The notes under the pieces are model-generated. The model searched no databases, was not told the DNA's origin, and saw only the letters and a list, made by a program, of their open reading frames with translations. The position numbers were made by a program, and so were the translations under genes. A stretch of 6,134 nt of DNA from CAMENZ01 sp041854955 (GTDB lineage: Bacteria > Bacillota > Clostridia > Peptostreptococcales > Anaerovoracaceae), in contig JBHADF010000026.1 in NCBI GenBank assembly GCA_041854955.1, forward strand, positions 1 through 6,134. The letters are read 5' to 3'. Positions 1-4,535 of this stretch are shown here, piece after piece. Position 1 is the first letter of the stretch, and every line of letters begins with the position of its first letter.

Positions 1-140
1 GCTACGAACTCTCCTAAGTGATATCTTTCATGGAGAGTCTTTGTGATGGCCGCTGTCAATGTTGTTTTACCGTGGTCTACGTGGCCGATGGTTCCGATAT
101 TGATATGCGGTTTCGTTCTCTCAAACTTTTGTTTTGCCAT
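1..140 (-). CDS. tuf: Elongation factor Tu, N-terminal part (cut by window edge)
   Basis: EF-Tu is the cytoplasmic GTPase that carries aminoacyl-tRNA to the ribosomal A site. Only the first 46 codons lie in the window; the gene runs off the left edge. Translation from the ATG at 140-138 begins MAKQKFERTKPHINIGTIGH, the near-invariant EF-Tu N-terminus. The G1/P-loop GHVDHGKT follows at residues 19-26, then TLTAAIT. The start is fixed by a perfect AGGAGG (minus strand, 155-150) nine bases upstream and by homology. The gene lies 85 nt downstream of tRNA-Thr on the same strand, the classical tRNA-Thr-tuf arrangement near secE-nusG-rplKAJL-rpoB; those later genes are outside the window. The spacer has hairpin structure described separately. 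Identity is certain from the visible part; integrity of the rest cannot be judged. Confidence 0.97.
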   Translation of the reverse strand, partial: MAKQKFERTKPHINIGTIGHVDHGKTTLTAAITKTLHERYHLGEFV

Positions 141-149
141 TTTAGCATT

Positions 150-155
150 CCTCCT
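150..155 (-). promoter_or_regulatory. Ribosome binding site of tuf
   Basis: The minus strand reads AGGAGG here, a perfect anti-16S match, nine bases before the tuf ATG. It is one of the strongest ribosome binding sites in the window, as expected for one of the most highly translated proteins in the cell. A TATAAT hexamer immediately upstream (162-157) is probably not a functional -10, because transcription would then begin inside this site. Confidence 0.85.
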
Positions 156-180
156 AATTATAACGTTATTTTTAGAGAAT

Positions 181-217
181 GGGTCCGAGCGTCCTCGGAC
201 CCCGTTGGGGATCCCAA
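181..217 (-). promoter_or_regulatory. Structured tRNA-Thr/tuf spacer: candidate attenuator, terminator or processing hairpins
   Basis: Read on the minus strand, the spacer holds a perfect 9-bp stem, GGGTCCGAG (202-194), loop GACG, CTCGGACCC (189-181). It is preceded by a small stem TTGGG (217-213), loop ATC, CCCAA (209-205). A competing stem pairs CCCC (210-207) with GGGG (203-200) and would break the 5' arm of the 9-bp stem. A further TGGGTCC (225-219) can pair with GGACCCA (186-180) instead. Mutually exclusive stems are typical of attenuators, but the 9-bp stem is followed by ATTCTCT then A-rich sequence, a poor uridine tract. A leaky terminator or an RNase processing hairpin separating the tRNA from tuf mRNA is equally possible. 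The structures are seen directly; the function is inferred. Confidence 0.45.
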
Positions 218-225
218 TGGACCCA

Positions 226-301
<76 letters not shown>

Positions 302-307
302 ATATCA

Positions 308-330
308 CGTGAGGCTATGGAGCACTCACG
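308..330 (-). other. Hairpin between sigH and tRNA-Thr
   Basis: On the minus strand CGTGAG (330-325) pairs with CTCACG (313-308). An inner GCT/AGC pairing closes a CCAT loop after one bulged base, giving about nine base pairs. It begins at the expected transcription start of the promoter candidate and ends seven bases before the mature tRNA 5' end. No uridine run follows, so an intrinsic terminator is unlikely. A stabilising or processing structure in the tRNA 5' leader fits better. The pairing is seen; the role is inferred. Confidence 0.4.
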
Positions 331-336
331 AACTTT

Positions 337-365
337 ATTTTACCATTATTTCTCCAGATATGCAA
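337..365 (-). promoter_or_regulatory. Candidate extended -10 promoter for tRNA-Thr and tuf
   Basis: The minus strand shows TTGCAT (365-360), a spacer of exactly 17 bases, then TAAAAT (342-337) preceded by TGG, giving an extended -10 element TGGTAAAAT. The -35 hexamer is weak (three of six consensus bases), but the extended -10 can compensate for that with housekeeping sigma factors. The predicted start falls near 330, about 29 nt before the mature tRNA. The element overlaps the last codons and stop of sigH. It would let tRNA-Thr and tuf be expressed independently of the upstream operon, as expected for genes needed at very high levels. It is called from motif and spacing only. Confidence 0.45.
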
Positions 366-954
366 CAATTTTCTTCTTAATTCTCTGAAGTGCATTGGTG
401 ACGGATTTTACAGGCTTTCCCAAGTCTGAAGCGATTTCTTCGGCCTCTTTTCCCTTGAGTTTTTCCTGCAAAATTTCCCATTCCAAATTGCTGAACATGC
501 CGTCATTGGCACCGTGAAGATAGTCCATGACTTCCTTTATGAGCAGCATGCTTTCCGGTTCCTTGTCGAAGGAGGCCTTCAGAATTTGTGCACAGGCCTC
601 GCCCTCTTCACCGGTTTTTTGCGCATCGAAAGAGAGAGATTCGTTGAGGAGCCGGTGCTTCTGCCGGTTGGCCTTCTTGATGGCGGAAATAATCTGGTTG
701 TTCATACAGGTGTTGGCAAAGGTTTTAAAGGCCACGCCTCGTCCCTCTTCATAGGAGCGGACAGCCTTAAACAGGCCTATCATGCCCTCCTGAACCACAT
801 CCTCCGAATCGGCCCCGGCCATATAGTAGAGCTGGGCCTTGCTCTTGGCCACAGCCTTATATTTTTCCAGCAAAATCTCCTCAGCAGTCTCGCTGCCTTC
901 CTGAGCCATCTTTACCAGTTGCTCGTCGGTGAGGATGTGAAGATTATCTTTCAT
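346..954 (-). CDS. sigH: RNA polymerase sigma-H factor (sporulation/transition-phase sigma-70 family)
   Basis: SigH directs RNA polymerase to transition-phase, competence and early sporulation promoters in Bacillota. The 202-residue product (from the chosen start) aligns along its length with Bacillus SigH (218 aa). Sigma region 2 spans about residues 28-105, including GADSEDVVQEGMIGLFKAVR and AFKTFANTCMNNQIISAIK, followed by the hallmark RQKH. Region 4 with its helix-turn-helix is about 156-198, including SDLGKPVKSVTNALQRIKKK. The start is ambiguous. An upstream in-frame ATG at 975 adds seven residues (MKREDRE) but has no Shine-Dalgarno sequence and overlaps rlmB by 32 nt. The ATG at 954 has AGAAG eight bases before it and overlaps rlmB by 11 nt, so I prefer it. 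Translational coupling to rlmB is likely. The gene lies in the conserved rlmB-sigH order but is followed by tRNA-Thr-tuf rather than by rpmG. The factor may act outside sporulation if the host does not form spores. Confidence 0.93.
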   Translation of the reverse strand: MKDNLHILTDEQLVKMAQEGSETAEEILLEKYKAVAKSKAQLYYMAGADSEDVVQEGMIGLFKAVRSYEEGRGVAFKTFANTCMNNQIISAIKKANRQKHRLLNESLSFDAQKTGEEGEACAQILKASFDKEPESMLLIKEVMDYLHGANDGMFSNLEWEILQEKLKGKEAEEIASDLGKPVKSVTNALQRIKKKIVAYLEK

Positions 955-1891
955 CTCTCTGTCTTCTCGCTTCATACATTATGACCGCTGCCGCGTTGGA
1001 AGCATTGAGGGAGCTGATTTCTCCCACCATGGGCATGGACACGGTGAAATCGCACTTATCCTTTACCAGCTTGCTGATGCCGAAGCCTTCCGAACCGATT
1101 ACCACAGCCAGCTTACCCTTTAAGTCAGCCTTGTAATAGGCCTCGCCGCCCATATCGCAGGCGGCTATCCAAATGCCCATTTCCTTCAGCTCGTCTATGG
1201 TCTGGGCTATGTTGGTAACCTTGACAACGGGCATATATTCTATGGCTCCGGCAGAGGCCTTGGCCACCACCTCCGTCAAGCCGCAGGCTCTCCTCTTGGG
1301 AATGATGATGCCGTGGGCTCCCGCACATTCGGCGGTACGCATGATGGCACCTAAGTTGTGAGGATCCTCAAGGCCGTCTAAAATTACAAGGAAGGGCTCT
1401 TCGCCCCTTTTCTGAGCTTTTGCAAAAATGTCCTCCAGTTCCTTGTATTCGTAGGCGCTTACATAGGCTATGACTCCTTGATGAGGGCGTCCCCCTGCCA
1501 CTCTGTCCATGGCCACCTTTTCCACATACATGACGGGAATACCGGCGTCCTTTGCCATGGCCAAGATTTTAATCATAGAGCCTTCTCGGGAGCTGACCAT
1601 GAGCTTTTCTATCTCTCTGCCGCTTTTAAGGGCCTCGGTTACAGGGTTTCTGCCTATGAGGATGTTAGGATTCTGTTCCTCCCCACCTTCTCGGAAATCC
1701 TGTCTGTCGTAGCTTCCTCGTCTGTCCCCTCTTTCGCCGCCATAAGGTCTTCCGGTTTCAGGGGCAAAATCTCTCTTTCCGCTCCTTCTCTCCTCTCTGA
1801 CCTGACGGGTTCCCCGACTTTCTCCATAGGCGGCGGAGCTTTTGGGTCTCTTGGTCACATGATTATCTCGTCTGTTCTTAACCTTTGCCAT
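944..1891 (-). CDS. rlmB: 23S rRNA (guanosine-2'-O-)-methyltransferase RlmB, TrmH/SpoU family, with R/G-rich N-terminal extension
   Basis: This enzyme transfers a methyl group from S-adenosylmethionine to a guanosine ribose of 23S rRNA. Of 315 residues, about 1-73 form a charged, low-complexity, probably disordered extension rich in Arg, Gly, Asp and Glu (for example RGDRRGSYDRQDFREGG). A substrate-binding L30e-like domain starts at NILIGRNPVTEALKSG (76-91) and runs to about 150. The SpoU catalytic knot domain follows. Motif 1 is LDGLEDPHNLGAIMRTAECA (171-190) with the family Asn179 and Arg185. Motif 2 is VVIGSEGFGIS (263-273). Motif 3 is MPMVGEISSLNASNAAA (286-302). E. coli RlmB is about 243 aa; the extra length is all N-terminal. 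The ATG lies 3 nt after the folA stop, and the best Shine-Dalgarno, AAAGGA, is inside the folA tail, twelve bases away and within a small 5-bp hairpin (1909-1897). Exact rRNA target within the TrmH/RlmB family is inferred from synteny with mrnC, cysS and sigH. Confidence 0.92.
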   Translation of the reverse strand: MAKVKNRRDNHVTKRPKSSAAYGESRGTRQVREERRSGKRDFAPETGRPYGGERGDRRGSYDRQDFREGGEEQNPNILIGRNPVTEALKSGREIEKLMVSSREGSMIKILAMAKDAGIPVMYVEKVAMDRVAGGRPHQGVIAYVSAYEYKELEDIFAKAQKRGEEPFLVILDGLEDPHNLGAIMRTAECAGAHGIIIPKRRACGLTEVVAKASAGAIEYMPVVKVTNIAQTIDELKEMGIWIAACDMGGEAYYKADLKGKLAVVIGSEGFGISKLVKDKCDFTVSMPMVGEISSLNASNAAAVIMYEARRQRDER

Positions 1892-1894
1892 ATT

Positions 1895-2401
1895 TTAAAG
1901 GTATCCTTTCACTCTTTTTCTTCTGTACTCAAACCACTGATATTGAATACCGTTTTCTTCAATTGTATCGCCGCTCCAAATCACCTTAAACTGAGGCAGC
2001 TGATCCGCATTTTTCAGGTAGGTGTCCGCCTCGAATTCATGGTAAATCTTTGTGATGAACAGGCTGTCGCAGACCTCCATAAGCTCGTTATAGACGCTGG
2101 CGCCGCCCATTATCATAATGTCCTCAGAAGGGTATTTATTGCATTCTTCCAAAAGCTCCTCCATGCTGTGAACCACGGTGCAGCCTTCTCTTTCAAAATC
2201 AAGCCTGTGGGTCAAAACGATATTTGTCCTGTTCGGCAGGGCTCGTCCGCCGGGCAAGCTTTCCAGGGTGGAGCGTCCCATGACAACTACCTTTCCCAAG
2301 GTCTTTTCCTTAAAATATGCCAAATCCTTAGGCAGGTGCGCTAAAAGCCCGCCGTCCTTTCCTATGGCCCAATTCTTATCCACGGCAACTATCAAATTCA
2401 T
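1895..2401 (-). CDS. folA: Dihydrofolate reductase
   Basis: It reduces 7,8-dihydrofolate to tetrahydrofolate with NADPH, replacing the cofactor oxidised by ThyA; it is also the trimethoprim target family. At 168 aa it has the usual length. Visible elements are the N-terminal strand LIVAVDKNWAIGKDG (3-17), LPKDLAYFK (23-31) with catalytic Asp26 (equivalent to E. coli Asp27), GRSTLESL (42-49) of the NADPH site, PGGRALPNR (50-58) with folate-binding Arg58 (E. coli Arg57), and MGGASVY (98-104) of the NADPH-binding glycine pair. The residue matching E. coli Trp22 is Ala21, a departure from the common PW-LP-D motif. The start is well fixed: AAGGAG sits seven bases before the ATG and overlaps the thyA stop codon as TAAGGAG, with 11 nt between the two genes. 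Pairing with thyA supports a linked dTMP/folate module. Confidence 0.95.
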   Translation of the reverse strand: MNLIVAVDKNWAIGKDGGLLAHLPKDLAYFKEKTLGKVVVMGRSTLESLPGGRALPNRTNIVLTHRLDFEREGCTVVHSMEELLEECNKYPSEDIMIMGGASVYNELMEVCDSLFITKIYHEFEADTYLKNADQLPQFKVIWSGDTIEENGIQYQWFEYRRKRVKGYL

Positions 2402-2408
2402 CTTTTTT

Positions 2409-2415
2409 CTCCTTA
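2409..2415 (-). promoter_or_regulatory. folA ribosome binding site fused to the thyA stop codon
   Basis: The minus strand reads TAAGGAG: the TAA ends thyA and its last two bases begin AAGGAG, seven bases before the folA ATG. A ribosome terminating on thyA therefore covers the folA initiation site, suggesting translational coupling and balanced synthesis of the two dTMP-cycle enzymes. The overlap is seen; the coupling is inferred. Confidence 0.7.
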
Positions 2416-3243
2416 TATCGCAATAGGGATACCGGTTATCTGAGGATTTTTCTGATAATCCTCTATTATTAAATCATCGGTGGTGAAGCTGTAGAAATCC
2501 TTGACCTCCGGGTTGAGCCTGAACTTCGGCGCCGCAAATTGGGGTCTTTCTATGAGCTCCTTGATTATGGGCACGTGCCTGTCGTAGATGTGGGCATCGG
2601 CGATGACGTGAACCAGCTCTCCTGCCGCCAGGCCCGAAACCTGAGCAAACATGTGAACCAGCACGGAATACTGGACCACATTCCAGTTGTTGGCCGCCAA
2701 GATGTCCTGAGACCTCTGGTGCAAAATAGCGTTCAGCTTGTTTCCCGTCACATTGAAGGTCATGCTGTAGGCACAGGGCTCCAGATTCATCTCCGTTAAA
2801 TCGGCAAAGTTATATATATTGGTGAGAATTCTCCGGGAATAGGGCTGCTTTTTCAGTTGCCAGAGCACATTGTCCACCTGGTCCATCTCCCCTTGAGAAA
2901 ACTTGTATTTCTTTGCCATCTGGTAGCCGTAGGCCTTGCCTATGGAGCCGTCTTCGTCGGCCCATTCATCCCAGATTCCCGATTTCAGATCCTTTATATT
3001 GTTGGACTTCTTCTGCCAAATCCACAGAAGCTCGTCAACAGCCGACTTTATGGCTGTGGGTCTCAGGGTCAAGGCGGGAAATTCCTCCTGCAAATCGTAT
3101 CTGTTCACCACCCCGAAGGTCTTTATGGTGTGAGCCGGGGCTCCGTCCTCCCAGCGGGCTCTCACCGTCTGTCCCTCTGTGGAAAATCCTTCGTCCAAAA
3201 TTTTGCGGCACATATTTACAAACAAAACATCTGCTTTACTCAT
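2413..3243 (-). CDS. thyA: Thymidylate synthase (folate-oxidising, ThyA family)
   Basis: It methylates dUMP to dTMP using 5,10-methylenetetrahydrofolate, releasing dihydrofolate. At 276 aa it has a typical length. The N-terminal half holds AVDELLWIWQKKSN (68-81) with the conserved Glu71, and IWDEWADEDGSIGKAYG (90-106). The catalytic cysteine is Cys157 in LEPCAYSMTFNV (154-165). The phosphate/dUMP region QRSQD (176-180) includes Arg177. Asn188 matches the E. coli pyrimidine-selecting Asn177, and HIY (218-220) matches E. coli His207-Tyr209. The C-terminus NPQITGIPIAI is family-typical. From memory the LLWIWQ and NPEVKDFYSFT stretches recall the Bacillus ThyA/phage phi3T ThyP3 branch rather than the E. 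coli branch. The dUMP pocket loop is unusual (LAANNWN, where E. coli has LGLPFN). The start follows GGGAGG eight bases upstream, located in the last codons of mrnC, 3 nt before this ATG. With folA directly after it, this is a two-gene thymidylate cycle. Confidence 0.95.
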   Translation of the reverse strand: MSKADVLFVNMCRKILDEGFSTEGQTVRARWEDGAPAHTIKTFGVVNRYDLQEEFPALTLRPTAIKSAVDELLWIWQKKSNNIKDLKSGIWDEWADEDGSIGKAYGYQMAKKYKFSQGEMDQVDNVLWQLKKQPYSRRILTNIYNFADLTEMNLEPCAYSMTFNVTGNKLNAILHQRSQDILAANNWNVVQYSVLVHMFAQVSGLAAGELVHVIADAHIYDRHVPIIKELIERPQFAAPKFRLNPEVKDFYSFTTDDLIIEDYQKNPQITGIPIAI

Positions 3244-3246
3244 GGG

Positions 3247-3642
3247 CTAATCCTCCCTTTCTATTATCTCAAAGGCCTTTTCGATTACCTGCTCCATCCT
3301 CTCCTTTTCCTCCGACAGGAAAAGGTATCCTATGAGGGCTTCAAAGGCTGTGGCCAGCTTGTCCTCCACCGGATTGGCGTTTTTCTTCGATTTCTTTGAA
3401 GCGCTGGCCTTGTGGTTTCGACCTCTGCGGGCTACGGCCGCTTCCTCCTCCGTGAGAAAATCTGCCATGAGAGCACGGATGGCCTTGGCCTGAGCCGACG
3501 CCCTCACATACTTTACAGCTTCCCTGTGGAGAAGGTCGGCCTTTACCTGTCCCCTATCCATGAGACGCTTTCTCACATATACCTCATAGACTCCGTCCCC
3601 CATAAAGGCCAGGGCCGTGGTATTTATTTCCTTTGGTTTCAT
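3247..3642 (-). CDS. mrnC: Mini-ribonuclease III
   Basis: Mini-RNase III is a homodimeric, double-strand-specific RNase III catalytic domain without a dsRNA-binding domain. In Bacillus it trims both ends of 23S rRNA precursor. The 131-aa product fits (Bacillus MrnC is 143 aa). RNase III-like metal-site regions are LAFMGDGVYEVYVR (11-24, Asp16) and ATAFEALIGYLFL (97-109, Glu101). The lysine/arginine-rich loop between them, RRGRNHKASASKKSKKNA (72-89), corresponds to the RRGRNA-KN segment of the family. The ATG shares one base with the stop of the upstream acetyltransferase gene (TAATG), with a modest GGAG 11 bases upstream, so translation probably depends on coupling. Position directly after the cysteine genes and upstream of rlmB matches the conserved cysS-mrnC-rlmB cluster of Bacillota, supporting a role in ribosome maturation. 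Confidence 0.93.
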   Translation of the reverse strand: MKPKEINTTALAFMGDGVYEVYVRKRLMDRGQVKADLLHREAVKYVRASAQAKAIRALMADFLTEEEAAVARRGRNHKASASKKSKKNANPVEDKLATAFEALIGYLFLSEEKERMEQVIEKAFEIIERED

Positions 3643-4496
3643 TATACGTTTATCTCCGTAGGATGAGTGTTGAGCACCGTTTCTCCGTCAGGCACGCTGG
3701 AGGTTATCCAGACGCTGGAACCTATAGTGCAGTTATCGCCTATATAGGTGTCGCCGCCTAAGATAGTAGCTCCCGCATAGACTACTACATCATTTCCGAT
3801 GTTAGGATGTCTCTTGATGTCCTTAACCAGGCTGCCGTCATCTCCCACATGGAAGGACTTGGCTCCTAAGGTTACATGCTGATAAAGCTTTACCCGGTCT
3901 CCTATTACCGTGGTTTCACCTATTACTACTCCTGTACCGTGGTCGATAAAGAAGGATTTTCCTATGGTGGCTCCCGGATGGATGTCGATGCCCGTCATGG
4001 TGTGAGCATGCTCCGTCATCTTTCTGGGAAGCAGAGGCACCTTTCTCAGGTAGAGTTCGTGGGCAATTCTGTAAATGCTTATGGCTGTAAAGGCCGGGTA
4101 GGCGAGAATTATCTCATCGGTGGATTTTGCCGCCGGGTCTCCCTGATATGCGGCCAGAATATCCGTCTTTAGAATAGCCTGTATCTCCGGCATTTTGTTT
4201 ATGAGGGCGGAAGCGTGTTCCTTTACGGCTTTGCTGTCATCCAGTACGAAGCAGAGGGCCTTGGTCAGGCTGTTATAGGCCTGCAAAAGCTCCCTTTCCC
4301 TCTTCATGGTAACCCCTAAAATTATATTTGTATCTCCGAAGCAATTTGGGAACATTGCCACGGTCATGTGGTAAATGGTTTCTTCCACAGCCTGATTGAA
4401 GCCTACATAGTCCACGAATTTTTCGTCTCCCACCGGCTTGTCTACCGCATCCAGCTTCTCGGCTATGGCTCTGAAATCCAGAGTTCTGTCAGTCAT
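3642..4496 (-). CDS. Serine O-acetyltransferase, EpsC-like (CysE/SAT family)
   Basis: Serine acetyltransferase makes O-acetylserine from serine and acetyl-CoA, the first committed step of cysteine synthesis in the cytoplasm. The 284-aa protein has a long helical N-terminal domain (about 1-160, with TDEIILAYPAFTAISIYRIA at 126-145) and a C-terminal left-handed beta-helix of hexapeptide repeats (about 165-270). Catalytic-site equivalents of E. coli CysE are visible: Asp171 in GIDIHPGATIG, His186 in IDHGTGVVIGET (184-195), and His230 in KRHPNIG. The extended N-terminal domain and the TMTGIDIHPGATIGKSFFID block resemble the EpsC/SrpH long-form branch rather than short Bacillus CysE. The ATG follows AAGGAG by five bases. 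The gene lies 39 nt after cysS and overlaps mrnC by one base. Whether the C-terminus (THPTEINV) is feedback-inhibited by cysteine cannot be read from sequence. The symbol could be cysE or epsC, so I leave it open. Confidence 0.92.
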   Translation of the reverse strand: MTDRTLDFRAIAEKLDAVDKPVGDEKFVDYVGFNQAVEETIYHMTVAMFPNCFGDTNIILGVTMKRERELLQAYNSLTKALCFVLDDSKAVKEHASALINKMPEIQAILKTDILAAYQGDPAAKSTDEIILAYPAFTAISIYRIAHELYLRKVPLLPRKMTEHAHTMTGIDIHPGATIGKSFFIDHGTGVVIGETTVIGDRVKLYQHVTLGAKSFHVGDDGSLVKDIKRHPNIGNDVVVYAGATILGGDTYIGDNCTIGSSVWITSSVPDGETVLNTHPTEINV

Positions 4497-4535
4497 GGCA
4501 GCTCCTTTCTTTCATACTTATGTACTTATCTTATA

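Noticed and set aside
157..162. TATAAT on the minus strand upstream of tuf as a promoter -10
   Set aside because: It lies one base before the AGGAGG site, so transcription would start within or after the ribosome binding site. The region 17 bases upstream (GACCCA) is also not a -35.
514..984. 156-codon plus-strand frame opposite sigH
   Set aside because: It is antisense to a confident sigma factor gene, has no recognisable domain, and is best explained as a shadow frame.
1897..1909. AAAGG-ATA-CCTTT mini-hairpin over the rlmB ribosome binding site as a translational switch
   Set aside because: The stem is only five base pairs and lies in folA codons that terminating ribosomes would unwind. 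It is too weak to call a regulatory site.
1478..2344. 288-codon open frame on the plus strand across rlmB and folA
   Set aside because: It runs fully antisense to two well-identified genes, crosses their boundary, and its translation resembles no family I recognise. Long antisense frames follow from the codon usage of the real genes.
2857..3399. 180-codon plus-strand frame opposite thyA and mrnC
   Set aside because: It spans the thyA/mrnC junction in antisense with no plausible start context or family resemblance.
4497..4535. Promoter or regulatory element in the cysS to acetyltransferase gap
   Set aside because: TATAAG-like sequence is present but lacks a matching -35 at normal spacing, and the gap is too short for a riboswitch or T-box. 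Only the ribosome binding site is supported.
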